Shown: positions 11,626 to 24,301, counted from the stretch's first letter. The stretch: 64,000 nt of DNA from Prosapia bicincta (GCA_036971475.1 JBAIZL010000005.1:251776823-251840822); one strand, 5' to 3'. Program-made: numbers and translations. The notes: generated by a model not told the origin, from the letters alone.

Positions 11626-12236
11626 TAATTAAATTTCTTCTATTAGCTCACACTTTCTTCATATATATCTTGTACCAATTTTCAATCGTTAATAAAATAC
11701 ATTTTGATCCATCCAGTCAATTTCAGATACATTTCTATTAACCTATATTGGATGACAATTGGTGTTAATAACGTTTTTTCAAATATTTATTCAATAATTA
11801 AATTAAAAAATTTGGGGGACCATCGCGATTTGAACTATGAATCTTCATGTTCAAAGTCTAGCGCGTTTTAGCATCACGACAACTTTCTAATACCAAGAAT
11901 GAATTTCTCAAAGACGTATATGAATTTTTCCTCCATCTGGTTGTCGTCGAAACCTCCATAGTACAACCTTAAACTGTTGCCATGGTTAACACAAAATACC
12001 ATAAATAGTGTTGTAAGGTTAAAAATGAATGAAACGAATAAAATAAACAAACGAACTGGAAATAAGCAAACAATGATAAAAGTTTTCTTTCTTGGCCAAA
12101 GTAGGAAATTACTTAAAAAAAAAAAAAAAATGATGTTACTTGTTTTTAATGCTGTGTTTAATACTTGTTTTAATGCTGTGAAATGTTGCAATGAATCTAA
12201 TAGGGGAAAGGTGTGCGTGTAAAATTATTTGGGAAT
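11626..12236 (-). mobile_element. Family S copy 2 (reverse orientation)
   Basis: Read on the minus strand it contains tgttaaccatggcaacag, accagatggagg, the B-box-like segment (reverse complement of gatttgaactatgaatcttc at 11829), ttattgaataaatatttg and gtgtgagctaatagaag. The order matches copy 1. The upstream module is represented up to about 12180, and a poly(A) run at 12115-12130 lies within it. The TA tract seen in other copies is reduced to a short atatatat near 11660. Confidence 0.62.
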
Positions 12237-15200
12237 AGTGTGAAATAGAAATAATCGTTAAGGATAATTTACAAGAACGTTGCGTAATTTATTGTTTATG
12301 TTTGTTGATTTTTGTGTTCTAAGTGAAAATGTTGAAATTAATCTTAATGAAAAATTAATCTTAATGAAGAAAGACCACGAGTTTGTAGACGAGTAAATAG
12401 AAATAGTGAGCAGCAGAAAGAAAGGTTAAGGATCATTTACAATGCAGGAGTAGGCGCTGATGAACATGTTCACAACTTTATACGCCCTCTGGCTTACCTT
12501 GGCAAAGCTTAAGGGCAAACCTTTGAAAAAATCTATATCATCTGGGAAGCCCAGTATTCAGTCATGGACAATTATTTGTAGATTTTATTAGAGCAAGAGC
12601 ACCTCGAGACGATTCAAATAGAAATCCGAAGCACGCAAGGGAAAATATACAACGAAGAAAATAGTTACACAAAAAACGTTGTTTATCAAGAAATAATAAT
12701 ATGATTCTAAATAATAATATGATTCCAAATAATAATATGATTCTAGCATAAAATATATTGGTATTTTATTCACTTATTAATACTACTTGAAGTATTAAAA
12801 GGTATTTAACAGTGAGTATTTCTTTTCATTTTATTGTAATAAACAAGAATCAGCAATTGCTGCTATGAGCCCCTAATCATGTTTTTAGTTTTAAATGCAC
12901 AACTAAATATACCATCACACTAATTAAATAATTGTTTTAATTAGAATGTATGCTTTGCAGTAATTATATGATAATTACAGAATGTTTAATTTTTTTATTT
13001 GTAACAATTTAGTATTTCCAATGGAAAATATAACAATTTCCCCTTCATAATTAGGGAAAACATTTACCTTCGCTGAAAAGAACGACTTTTGTTCACCTGG
13101 TCACGCGTAAATCCCCAGGGGAGCCAACAACGCCACATTTACTAATTGCGTCGATACCTTTAATGATTTACCCTTTCGTTGCTAATTGGTTGCTGCGCTC
13201 TATAGGATTGCTGAAATCGCCTCAAGGCCATGTTTTTATTTGTGAAACACCAAGAAAGGCCATTATCGTGCATCGAACGAAAAATAATTAAAAGACACAA
13301 CACCATAAATAAAATGTTAGCAATAAATTGAAAACAAGTACAAAATGCTTGAAAGGAATATAAATTACTATTAAAGGTAAAATAATAAATTTTATAAACG
13401 ATTCAAAAAAAAGAAGAGGAAAGTCAGGAGAAGAGGCTGAATTTTCATCTGTTTAAACTCTGTAACTGGTACAGCCCCCAGTGATTTAAGTCTCGCGTCT
13501 TCACAAGTTCTTTAAGACCGCTCAAGCTTAGTTTTTTAATATTTGAGCCGACATTACATCTGCACCGATCTGGTATAGTCAAGACGTTTTTAAGAAGTGA
13601 AGCGCCTAGAAATTGCTAGAAGCGGCAAGTAAATAAATAAATGTTTTTGTCAGGCTTGGATGGAGGCAGGGCATGTAATATTGTGAAGTAAGTATAAGTA
13701 TTAGTAACAGAGCGACAGACAGTGTCAATGCGTATTGTAAATAAACGATCTCAGTAGCAATTATTAGACTGATTAAAACAGTGTTTAAAAGCTTTTATCA
13801 ATATTAAGCGGTGTAAATACGAGTAATAGTAGTAACATTAATGTAAAATAATAAATAATTATTTACTCTATAATTGCCTTATAATTTATTAAAACCCTAT
13901 AAGAACGTAACAGTACACATGCTCGCATGTTATAACTGGTGAGAAAAGTAGAATATTATTAATAGAACAAGCTGCTCCACATAAAGTGAGTTTCTCGTTT
14001 AGTCTTTGACAAATTCCTTTTCATCATGTTTCCATCGCAACGCCTAACTCTCAGTTAATTTCAGGTTTACGTTTCGAAAGTGAACCGTAATATTAGGAGC
14101 CTTAAATATGAAAGGGTCTTAATTATTCATAAGTGCACCATCCCTTCATTCTGTCTATTTAGTCTCCCTCTTGACACAATCAGAAACTAAAACACGGTGT
14201 TATTCCTTTAACAACGAGCACGAACATTTATGTTCCTTGTTTGTGAACAGTTACGAAAGTTTATTGAGCACTGTGCGGTTTGGTGTCTTGAGAGATAAAA
14301 GACTAGCAAGCGAGCTACCTCGATAAATTACCAAAACCTCACCTGTTTTCCATACATGAAAAGAAATAGTTCTAACCTGAAGCTTGAACCATGTTAGCAC
14401 CGCCCTTCCGAACAGAACCTGGTGCTGGATTAACCCTCAGACCTGATTTATTCTTGAAATACCAGGTAACGAAATTACCTCAGAAAGCTTTCTTCAAGGG
14501 CAAGCTGGAGATAAAAGAACATTTATCAATGGAAGTGTGAAAATTGGTTATTTATTTCAATAAATTAAAGTTAGGGTTACTTAGAAAAAGTTTAATCTTT
14601 ATTACTATTGAATAATTAAAAACGAATTTTAAAACAAACCACAAAGATTTCCAACTTTTAATTGATGAGAAATTGAAAAGTTGATCTTCATATTTTCTTC
14701 ACCACTTCAGACAATTATTTCTAAAATTAACTGAAACTAATAACAGAAATATTTATACAGAAAGTTGAGAGAGATAAATTTATTTCAAATGAAATTAATA
14801 CTCAGTTATTCTTTTTATTACTGTACAATATGTTAACAAACATTTTATATCTATTATTGACCTCTATCTCTCACTCTGTCTCTCTCCCTCCCTCACTTAA
14901 ATTATACAAATCCTAAACAAAAACTAATTTTGTAAGTTATAATTTTTTATTCATTTTTAAATATTAGAAATGTTTACTTTTATGTTTTTTTTACTAATAT
15001 AACCTATTAACCATTTAACAATTAAATTTTAAATTTAATTAGAAATTGTGATTTTTTTATCCTAATGATGACAAAATGTTTCTTCGAAAATAGCGACCTT
15101 ATTTGTTTTATTACAATATTTCACTTCACTTTATTAAATCTATTTATTTGAAGACATCTTTGTTTCTTATGTTGATTGAGTTATCATTACTATAGGTCTA

Positions 15201-17690
15201 CTTATGGTATGCAGCAATTATTATTGACTATGCTATTAAGAATTTGAAAGACCAGCTTTTCTGATGAAGTTTTTTGGATATAGAGCAAATAATTTGTGAT
15301 TAATCTATATTTTTAATTTGTTAACATTTATACATTAATTTTGAAGAGAAAAATTATTGGAGAAATATTAAGATACATTTCTGACCTTCCCACAATCATC
15401 TAATGCTATGAAATTCCTAGTAAATATGAAGTGCTAGTAGTTTTTCATTTGGAATGTTGGAAATTGTTCTTCGGATGAATTCCCGCTGGGAAAGTGGAAC
15501 CCTACTTGCTCTGTCATGGTAGGCTAACTCTTACTATCGGAATTTACTTATTTTAAGAAAAATTATTAAAACAATCGGTGAAGCTATATACAGTACCTAC
15601 TTAAATAAAATTTTATATTATATTACCACCAGTTTCTGAAAACTCTTGTAGTCTGACGGATATCGGGTCCCATAAACTCAATGAATTTTCAGTGGAAAAT
15701 TCCTAGCTTGCTGTGAAGTAATGTAAGCCTATTGGAATACAAAATGCAAGTTAGCAGGAATGTTTTTGTTTACTTCCTCAAAGGCTTCTTCTTCTAACGT
15801 AATTTTAACCTAAGCGCTGATCTACTATATTTCCCATTGGCTTAAAAACACCGCTTATTAGATAATACGACATATAGAAACTCTAAGTTCGTTCATGCTG
15901 TTGTTTGAATTGTAATAAATTTTTAGTAGTTTTATCTTACAGTTGCTGTAGGACCCTGTATTTGGATAATTTCAATAAAACTAATCTATGTTTCATTCAT
16001 TTCATGTCGAATAATATTAATACACACTTAAGGAGACTCTGCGACTACTTTGAAGGGTTTAACGGTCAAAACGTTTGGTTTTACAACCAAACTTTATTGT
16101 AAGTAATTTATATTATATATTATTTTTATTTATAGACAAATGTGTAAAATAACATTGAAACCATTTGTAAATAAAAACGTTAACAGCGGTTGGAGTTAAC
16201 TTTCATCATGTTTGGTTTCCAGAAATATTCCGAATTCATTCTCTTAACTCACCTCACCCTACTCCTTTAACACTAGGAGTAGTAGTAGTTTGGGCAAGTA
16301 GTACAGTACCAGAACACCGAAGTGTACAGACGCCAACTATAGCTTCAAGAAAACCCGAAACGTTGTTATTAGCGTACGTGTTATATTATATAATTGCAAT
16401 TTGTAGATATTTAGCGAAAGTAAATTGTTATTTAATGTGCGATCAATTTTAAAATATGTTCCGTTGTTTAGTTCCATCAAAGATTATTTTTACGACTAGA
16501 TGTTTGTTAAATTAATCACAGCTAAAGGACATCTCGAAGGATAAACCAAATAATACTGTAGTAAAAACACAAGCCTATGTGAACCACTTGTTGATTTTAA
16601 TCAAATAATTTAATCAAATGTACGATATTTTTGTATAAACAGGAAATTGCATTTGGGAAATGATGTAAACTTAGCCTCCAAATAGTTTATAGGTTTAGAC
16701 CAATGGCTTAAGACTCCCAGAGTAAATTATTAACCTTTTAAAGACAAAATACTAAAGACTACCTATATTAACATGTATTCCTTAGTTTTAGCCAAACTCA
16801 AAGGTAATAGAATAAAACAACTTTTCATAACTATTATATTTGACAAACATATATATTATATTATAATATAAATATTACAAACATATGAATTAAAATTTTT
16901 AAAAGGTTGTTCACATTAGGTACTGTTTGCTACGTCAAAAAAGTCATAAATATTTTCAAACTATAATAATATCTTTTAATGGAACAAAAAAATACAAAAT
17001 TTACTTATTTTAAAATAACAATGAAATTCGACCACATTTTTTCAACATGTTTTTGTGCACTACTTTATTTTTGCGAAGATACGTAGGCTAATTATAGGAC
17101 TTGGGACTGCTTAGCAAATGTTCCCGTGTTATATTGTCATTAATGTTAACATCAAAATTTAATGTCTAATGATATTAAAATTAGTAAACATTGTGCAGGG
17201 TATGGCGAGCCATAAGTTTGTCTTTGTGATAACGCTGCTCAAACTAAAGTCACAACAAAGAGAGATGATATGCTTTTACGAGATTGGATTTAATCTGAAT
17301 GTTAAACACGAAACGTTTTGTAATTAAAACAACAATCGCTTCATTTGAATCGTAATTAATGCTCACAAACGTATTTATTTAAAAATATGAAATGAGTTTA
17401 GGTTTTATTGAAGAAAACGTTTCTCTGTATACGGGACAATCCTAAAACTATTTCATATTTTGGTTATACTTGTTGACATAGATTATTACATATGTATGCT
17501 CTACAAAAGTTCATAGATGACTCAAACTGTAAAGTATATATTAAAGAATGTAGTTATATTGTAGGCTACCGCAGTAACTAAAGGCTGTTTAATGGAAAGG
17601 GGTGTGGTTGGAGTATTATACATATGATTCTCACATTCTTGAATTGGTACATTCTTATATCTTGTAACAAAAAAACCTTTCAGTTTATAA
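12237..17690. other. Long AT-rich stretch with no recognised gene
   Basis: About 5.4 kb without a convincing exon, element end or long repeat. The patches at 13080-13270 and 14330-14470 are GC-richer than their surroundings and contain homeodomain-type cores (gctaattg). They could be conserved noncoding DNA, but this cannot be judged without a comparison genome. Confidence 0.4.
12691..12744 (+). repeat. Three tandem 18-bp units
   Basis: aaataataatatgattct occurs three times head to tail at 12691, 12709 and 12727, with one C/T difference in the middle copy. Confidence 0.95.
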
Positions 17691-17698
17691 CTCTGTAA

Positions 17699-17710
17699 CG
17701 CGCGCGCGCG

Positions 17711-17756
<46 letters not shown>
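17699..17756. repeat. CG-then-CA compound dinucleotide tract
   Basis: About 10 CG dinucleotides are followed by about 19 CA dinucleotides, giving a 58-bp strictly alternating pyrimidine-purine run. This is the strongest Z-DNA-type sequence in the window, and CpG runs of this length are rare in AT-rich animal DNA. Confidence 0.95.
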
Positions 17757-17759
<3 letters not shown>

Positions 17760-18341
17760 TCCTGTGAATTTTTCTATAATAGCTATAGAACCGTAGGGAG
17801 AACTGGTTTGGTGTAACATGTTCTAAGTAGGTTTCTAATAAGAAATCCATAATTCAAGTTTAATATTGAAGTTTTTATTATCACTCTATAGGGATAAATG
17901 TACTTTGCACTACAAGAGGCTTGTAGGTCTGCTGTGCTGTAGTTTAGATGAATTTGAGCAAAATTTATGCAAATATTACTAAGAGCCCAACATCCTCTTG
18001 TGCAGGTCTCTACTAGTTTGTGTCGCCTGTCACATTTGATAGTTGAAAAAAAATTACATAGGGTTAGCCATGTTAGCAAGGGATTTGCAAATATCGTGGT
18101 GAAGCACAGAATAAATACTTGTAAAAACATTCAGTTTGTTTCTTATAGAAAGGTGACTTTGTAAAAGTCAATGTGGCAGCCTCATGATAGTTTATCAGCT
18201 TCTGATTCAACGTTTTTACAAAGACAGTTCGCCTATATCAATTACAAGCACAAATACTAAATTCTGTCATTAAAAATTCGCCCCTTGTTTATATCATTTA
18301 TGTCATTGTTTTAAAAATTATTTATAACCAATATGTCTTTA
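17757..18341. other. Unassigned sequence before a Penelope-like locus
   Basis: Overlapping frames on both strands (17783-18130 minus, 17967-18164 plus) carry no recognisable motif. I see nothing that supports either as a gene. Confidence 0.35.
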
Positions 18342-18571
18342 TATTCATACTACAAATAATGTAAGAAATACCGATTTCCACCAAAAATATCAAGAATGAA
18401 ATAGACACAGTATTCATGCTACATAGGATGTAAGAAATACCGATTTCCACCAAAAATTTCAAGAAAGATTTAGACACAGTTAAATACCTAACGCATGGAA
18501 TTGGTCGCGGTAACAGCATAACGCATAACATATACAAAATACTAAACACTAAGAAAAGCAACAAAAGAAAA
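18342..18571 (+). pseudogene. Penelope-like RT thumb fragment with internal 69-bp duplication
   Basis: After a stop, the plus strand reads EIPISTKNFKKDLDTVKYLT, then HGIGRGNSITHNIYKILN and TKKSNKRKINS, ending at TAA at 18580. This is the pattern of the thumb/linker of Penelope-like reverse transcriptases (I.IP.S...F.K.L..IKY...NGY...I...L.K). A 69-bp unit, 18342-18410, is repeated in tandem at 18411-18479 with few differences, so part of this coding segment was duplicated after decay began. Confidence 0.55.
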
Positions 18572-18611
18572 ATAAACTCTTAATTTTGTAGTCCATTACG
18601 TTTGGTGAAAC

Positions 18612-18861
18612 TTAATTAATCACTTTTACATTAGTTTATGACTATAATTTTGTAAATTTGTAAAAACACATTGAGACAGAACGTGATCGATCGCTCCTTG
18701 GTGATCCTCATCAGTCTCTAAATTGTCCGCTTGGAGTTGTAGTAGGTAAAGCGGTGACGGTTTTAAAATCAGGTTTTCAATAGTATCAAAAAGTATGTGC
18801 GATTTGTATTTTGTTTGCTCGTTTAATATGATTGTATTTTGCATTTTTGTGTGTTGTAAGA
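18612..18861 (-). pseudogene. Penelope-like 3' end, minus-strand copy
   Basis: The minus strand reads KYKSHILFDTIENLILKPSP, LYLLQLQADN and LETDEDHQGAIDHVLSQ. It is an inverted, diverged copy of 18990-19250, sharing cttttacattagtttatgac, ttgtaaatttgtaaa and agcggtgacgg. The two 3' ends point away from each other with their 5' sides meeting near 18861. Confidence 0.6.
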
Positions 18862-19250
18862 ACACCAACTCAGCATTCTCCGATCACTTAAAAGAAACAG
18901 GACAAAAATACACAGACATTAACCATAACCTAGAAATCTTACACATCAATAAAAAAGGACCACATCTCTACACTCTACAACAATATGTAATTTACAAAAA
19001 TACACTAAACACAATATACAAGCATGTTAAAATTAACAAACCCAATACAAATCACACATACTCTTTGATACTATCGAAAACCTGCTCTTACATCCGTCAC
19101 CGCTTAACCTAACAACTCTAAGCGGAAAATTTAGTAACTGATGAAGACCGTCAAGGAGCGATCGAAATCGTTCTGTCTCAATAAATGTTTACAAATTTAC
19201 AAAATTTAGGTTCGGATAGTCATAAACTAATATAAAAGCGATTAAGAAAA
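18862..19250 (+). pseudogene. Penelope-like GIY-YIG C-terminus and 3' end, plus-strand copy
   Basis: The plus strand reads SAFSDHLKETGQKYTDINHN, then LEILHINKKGPHLYTLQQYV and IYKNT. This is the C-terminal half of the GIY-YIG endonuclease of Penelope-like elements (..A.HL..TGH.Y.....EILH...KG..L..LE...IY). It continues to CRHR-like residues near 19105 and then, in a shifted frame, to TDEDRQGAIEIVLSQ. The YIG catalytic half and the whole RT are absent. The terminal 260 bp form one arm of an inverted repeat with 18612-18861. Confidence 0.72.
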
Positions 19251-19965
19251 ATAAATTCATGACATTTACATACAGAAACAGAATTGCCCAGTTTTATCAA
19301 ACACCATCGTTAATGAAAGGTTCAAGTAGTAATATGACTAATCTTAAGCAATAAAACGTTTACCGAAAGTCGCGGTTAAGAAAATCCATGAAATAAAATA
19401 TCAGAAACTATAGAAGTTCTAAACCGACAGTAGCAGGTGCTAAACTAATATCGAGGAAAGGATGAGATAGGTTTAGCCAATTTGGAAACGCCTAAACAGT
19501 TTTAATGAATTATGTGCGATGTGTAGACAGATGTTGTTTGACCTTCGTAGTAAAGTATTTATTCAACTAATCAAAGTCAAAAGATGTGTCGTTTGTGTGT
19601 TTTTTTGCATCAAATGCAATGTTCAAGTCTACATCCAACATTGAAATAATAATAGAAAATATAAATTCATAAGGTTTGAAATATTATACCTGTTAATTAC
19701 CTACACACGTTTATGGTAAGATTTCCAAAATTTTTGGTGAGAGAGGAGTCTTGCAAATCGATTGAAAGAACAGGCTGTTATCTTTCCTCGCGGATGTCTA
19801 ATACTATATGATTGCTCGTTGCAAGTATTATTTTGAATAATATTGTTCTTCTAGAGTTCTGGTAACAAAAACTCAAAGAACACAATTTTTAATACTAAAG
19901 AACAAAAGATTACACGACTTCATCTGAATTCAATATTACTTTTTTTGATTTCGTGATTAACTTTG
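19251..19965. other. Unassigned AT-rich sequence
   Basis: No element, exon or repeat recognised. Confidence 0.4.
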
Positions 19966-20600
19966 AAATGAACAGAAAATGTGTACTGAAATGAAAGCCA
20001 GTAGAGAAGTGACATGAGCAAATCTACGTCTGTAATTAGAGTAGTGAACATTAAAGGATGAAAATGTAAGACGGAGAAGTGACACATACAAGTGATTAAA
20101 CCTAGCAGAAAATGACATTGACATAGAATAAAGCATGACAATCATGAGGCAAAGAATAAAGAGAGCTGAGAAATGAGGATGACAGGATATGAATTGAAGA
20201 TATTTAGAGACATAACGGACAGGTTTTGAATCATGGAGTAAAGAGAATAGAGAAGTGAGAATGACAGGTCATATGGCCAAGTCATGACAGGCTATGAAGC
20301 ATGAAATTTCCAGAACAGGTCTATAGGTTTAGAATGGAAAAAATTATAGAACTGGGAAGGAAATGTCATCAATTATACAATGAAAGACTGTAGGGAAGTG
20401 ACGTAGGCAGGTTTATAAAGCTGGAATAGAAGGAATGAGGGACGTGAACTTCAAATTTCATTCCAACTTACAAGACTTGCCTATTTCACGTCCCAACGTT
20501 ATTGGTCAAGTTGTCTAGAATGAAAGGCGGTAGAAGAGCGAAGTATTTCAATTACCAAGTCTTGAAGCCTAGAATGAAAGTTAGCCTTTGCAGGAGACAG
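19966..20600 (+). repeat. Degenerate tandem repeat (gaagtgac family)
   Basis: Variants of gtagagaagtgacatgagca recur irregularly (near 20004, 20070, 20250, 20395), often followed by a caggttta/caagt...taaac block. The spacing suggests a decayed minisatellite with units of about 60-80 bp. Overlapping minus-strand frames here (19920-20145) are by-products. Confidence 0.5.
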
Positions 20601-20779
20601 GTGGATGTATAAATGTTTTGCAAAGTTACTTCTCCATTATGGAAATAAAACCTTTTTTAAACAATAATAGTAAAAACAATAATAATTATTTTGTTTCAAC
20701 CAGATTTTACACTCCTCGAATTTCAGTCTAAGAATTATTTGAAAACTCAGATCAACTGAAAAAAAACAACAGATGGAGG

Positions 20780-20830
20780 TGTGTGTGTGTGTGTGTGTGC
20801 GCGTGCGCGCGTGTGTTTGTATGTGTGTGT
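20780..20830. repeat. GT/GC microsatellite
   Basis: A GT run with an embedded gcgcgtgcgcgcg segment, another alternating purine-pyrimidine tract of about 50 bp. Confidence 0.9.
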
Positions 20831-21764
20831 TAGTATTGATTACGAGTAGAATTTAAGTAATAAACTATTACTTATTCTCATATATAACAGAACTCTCTTT
20901 TCACGCATTAAGTTAATTTTCTGTTATAAAGTAAATAATATTACAATAATTATCGGTAAATCTCTGATTGGTATTTTTTTATACATAAAATATGAAAAAT
21001 TAACATTCTTGAAAATGTTAAGTTAGAATTGTTGTCTATTAAGCTTTTTTGAGAAATTACCAGAAATTACCTAGAAAACCATACCGCCTAGAAACATTGC
21101 TCCAATTTTACCTAACTCTAGTAATATTCATTTAATAGTCTGTATTAGTCTATCACATCTAACTTCATTTTAAATTTCCTAATCGCATCGCGAAGAACTG
21201 CTTTTATCGCCTGTATAAACGTTTACCGACCATCCAGAACATTTCCATTTCAAAAGACTACATTATCACTTGCCCCAATACTTATGACGTCGGCATTTTT
21301 ACTCGCTACGAGCTTCTGGGAAATAAAGTTAAGCCTGCACGTTAGGTTAAGTTAGGTTGCACGTTTGCCTCTCGTTCTTTTCCATTTTATAACTCACAGG
21401 TTTTTGTTGTGTAGAACCCCGTACAGAATTTTGTGGGTTTTTGTACTTTTAGGATTAGCCAGTATTACTATTGTCGCCTATTAAGGATTGGAAAGGATTT
21501 CGAAAATAGATAGGATTAAAGTAGATATATCAACCTCCTGATACAGTATATAAGGGAAATATGATGACACCACTTGCCAGAACCGTGACCCTGTAGTAGT
21601 GCTATCTATTGGTGGCATTGTGAGGTATCTTCTTGTTTCACGCCTTTGTAAGGAAAGTGTTATTGTAGGAGGATTTTGAAACGACTAAAGAAAGAACATA
21701 ATAATATTCTTATCCTGGGAATAGGGAAAATCATCTTGAGGACATAACGTGGACAAGGTCACTT
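20831..21764. other. Unassigned sequence with two TTAGGTT-like words
   Basis: Around 21342 the text gttaggttaagttaggttgc contains two copies of the arthropod telomere word TTAGG, but in imperfect spacing. Nothing else was recognised. Confidence 0.35.
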
Positions 21765-22455
21765 AGGCTTCTCGTGCTTTAGATGCGTAGAAGATGCGAC
21801 AAGTTGCGGCATCGTGGAATGTTTTCGTATGCGACAATGCGCGACAGGGACTGACCTATCTAAACGTGAAGAAGTAAGGGAAGCCGCGTCCATTAGGAGA
21901 GGGCTTGTTGCAAACGACGTCACGCAATAACGCACTTTTTCCTATTCAGTTTGGATTTGTAGTGCGACGAGCATCATGGATAGCGAGAAACGTATTCATC
22001 TTGGTAAAAGAAGAATACCCTTGTAGGACCAACGAGATGATCAAGTCTGTATAATGCTTATAATTACGAGGTCTTTACCATCCAGGTTCAAGCTTTCCAA
22101 AAGGTTGCTGCCTCTTGTTGAAGCAAAATATAGTCTGTTAGTATGATAATTACTTTAAAGCTACGAAACCATCCTTACCGACCTCTTTTCCGCAAGATAC
22201 CATCAACTCACTCACGTTTCCTTTTTCATAATCTTCGTTTAATAAATTGAGAAGAGTTTAACAATAAAAAAATTGATTCATCGTCACACATTCTGAGCTC
22301 ATAAATGGTTGTGATGTGATGGTGAAATAACCACAACAGACTTTATCGTACGTCAAAATATCAAGTAAAGGGCGGATGACGTTATGCGACGAAGCGTACG
22401 ACAATCGTACTTCCTCGCTGTCGCTGACGTTAAGCATCTAAAGGACGAGAGGCCT
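21765..22455 (+). mobile_element. Probable PIF/Harbinger-like deletion derivative
   Basis: The ends are inverted: aggcttctcgtgctttagat at 21765 against the reverse complement of atctaaaggacgagaggcct ending at 22455, followed inside by gcgac/gtcgc-rich subterminal sequence on both sides. Such gcgac-rich ends are typical of insect PIF/Harbinger transposons. Inside, a frame starts at the ATG at 21976 with MDSEKRIHLGKRRIPL, a stop, then DQRDDQ. This resembles the start of the MADF domain (LI..V..R..LWD.R.D) of the Harbinger-associated DNA-binding protein. The rest of that protein and the DDE transposase are missing. Target-site duplication is not clear (TTA-like on the left). Confidence 0.45.
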
Positions 22456-22708
22456 TTACCTGAAGTAGATCTACTCTTTTGTGGGATGTAGAAAGGTGTC
22501 TACCAGCTACCCGGAGAATTTTATGATGTGAGTGTTATTTTGTTGTGACTAGCTGTCGAGTGATTGTTGCATGTGTTTTGCGGTTTGACTGTGGCAGCGT
22601 AATGTACACTAACCTCTTTTGGTAGGTGCAGCAAGATCTCATATCTGAATAAGTAAATAATTTTAACTATAAACAACGAACCAATACTAGAATAGAAACA
22701 CAATAAAA

Positions 22709-22927
22709 TTTAACTAAAAACACTTGTAAATATGCTACATTTGCCTATAGTAGGACTTACGTTTTTAATTGTTGAGGAAGCCCGTTTCGGAAGATGTATC
22801 CAATCGTCAACTCAGACAGTACCAAGTTGACAATAGGACACATCTTCCGAAACGGCCGTCCTCAACAATTAAAAAAGTAAGTGCTACTATAGGCTAGTGT
22901 AACATTTTACAAGTGTTTTTAGTTAAA
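22709..22927. mobile_element. Near-perfect foldback element (family F, copy 1)
   Basis: The arms of about 90 bp start with taactaaaaacacttgtaaa and end with its reverse complement. They share gcctatagtaggacttac, ttaattgttgagga and gtttcggaagatgt. The loop is only about 35 bp. The same arm sequence recurs at 51773-52075, so it is a mobile family and not a local accident. No coding capacity. Confidence 0.78.
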
Positions 22928-23279
22928 AACTAGTAGCTCACGTAAAGGTGGAATCAACAAATATGAATATGAAAATTAATTTATTATTAATTTGTCTTCA
23001 TTCAAAAGAAATGTATTTACAATTTTTAATTCAAACTTAGATTTGTTATACTCACTAACACTGTTGAGAAATAATCTTCAGTTTAACATCATTTCGAAAA
23101 AGGTAGATGTAAAAAGAATCATTAAAGTTACACAAGAATTATTAAAAGTAACCACATAAGTTTAGGCGTATGCAGTTATTTTATCAGTGATATTTTATGT
23201 TCTTTAGAATAGAGAGACAACTTTCCTATACCAGTTGAGATCACGTCAATGACCATACCCAGGCTATGCAAAAAGTTTT
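22928..23279. other. Unassigned AT-rich sequence
   Basis: Nothing recognised. Confidence 0.4.
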
Positions 23280-23690
23280 CTTGTTATCAGTATAGGTAAA
23301 ATATAATAAGCTGGCACTTGGCTCTTGGGTAGAAATTGTGTATTCGTCGTCTAGAAAACATCCGGATCTGTCGCCATACCTCATCGGGGCCATAAATCGT
23401 AGCCTCCTCGTCCCATTTTTAAGACAATCGTACTAACATGCGCTATTTGTATTTGTTGCTATTTACACTATACATAAGAAATATTAATAAGTAACAAAAT
23501 ATTGAGTAGCTTAACCATATGAGTTAGCAGAAGTGCAAGGGTCGATGTGTTTGAAAATGACCTGCGAGGACCTCCACCCTTCCCTCGTCTTCGATCTCTC
23601 ACTGAAGCTTGTACCCTCCTAGTGCCAGCTAATAAAATTTGACTATAACAACGGATCTTTATGTCTTTCGTTAGTCCTAATCCACCCACC
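23280..23690 (-). mobile_element. Dispersed repeat family B, copy 1
   Basis: Read on the minus strand it shares an ordered set of blocks with 29990-30430: a tagctggca... segment, catcgacccttgcacttctg, cgatttatggccccgatgag, and gttttctagacgacgaatac followed by acacaatttct. Similarity spans about 400 bp with a variable middle. The blocks contain no intact frame. Class is unknown; a retroposon 3' region is one option. Confidence 0.6.
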
Positions 23691-24301
23691 CCTATTTTCC
23701 TTTAAGAGGGGGTGAAATGGATACCCGTTTTTATGACCCTTATTGAGAGTAGTTTCCTGACACTTAGGATAACCAGCACGAGACGCTATGACCCCTCTAT
23801 ATATTTTACTGAGAGTTTTTGTGCCTAACCTTGTTCTTATCTAAACTCACAAATAATTTTCTGTCCTTTAAAGACCCTATCTACAATACAAAAATGCTAA
23901 CGTATATTGATTTTATACGATAGAGGTCTTAAAAGTGCAGACGGATCACTCTATTACACAACGTTGATAGTCTCTCACATATATTTCCAGGCCATTGTTA
24001 TTTTTTTGGAGGTACAATTCTATTATATATCTGCTAAAATTTTATAATTTTCGAGATTTGAAAATAAGGATAATGTGATAATGTGTTGAAAAATCTTTTC
24101 AAGAATATGTTTTGATACCACATACCTAATTTATCTACATATTAAAATTAATATGCCGTAAACCATATTTACGGCACTGTAAATATTTTCACATGCCGTA
24201 AAATATTATTTCATCACTATAATCCATCAGATATATTATAGTAACTATTTCATCACTATAATATATCAATACACAGACAGACAGACAGACAGACACACAC
24301 A

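Noticed and set aside
11874..12222. Opposed 105- and 81-codon frames
   Set aside because: Both lie within a family S copy and include its poly(A) run; neither is conserved in other copies.
19138..19185. Hammerhead ribozyme (actgatga ... cgaaa) in the Penelope-like 3' end
   Set aside because: Penelope-like elements can carry hammerheads, but the sequence between CTGATGA and GAAA does not pair into a stem II here or in the inverted copy.
21340..21362. Telomeric TTAGG repeat
   Set aside because: Only two imperfectly spaced TTAGG words; not a telomeric array.
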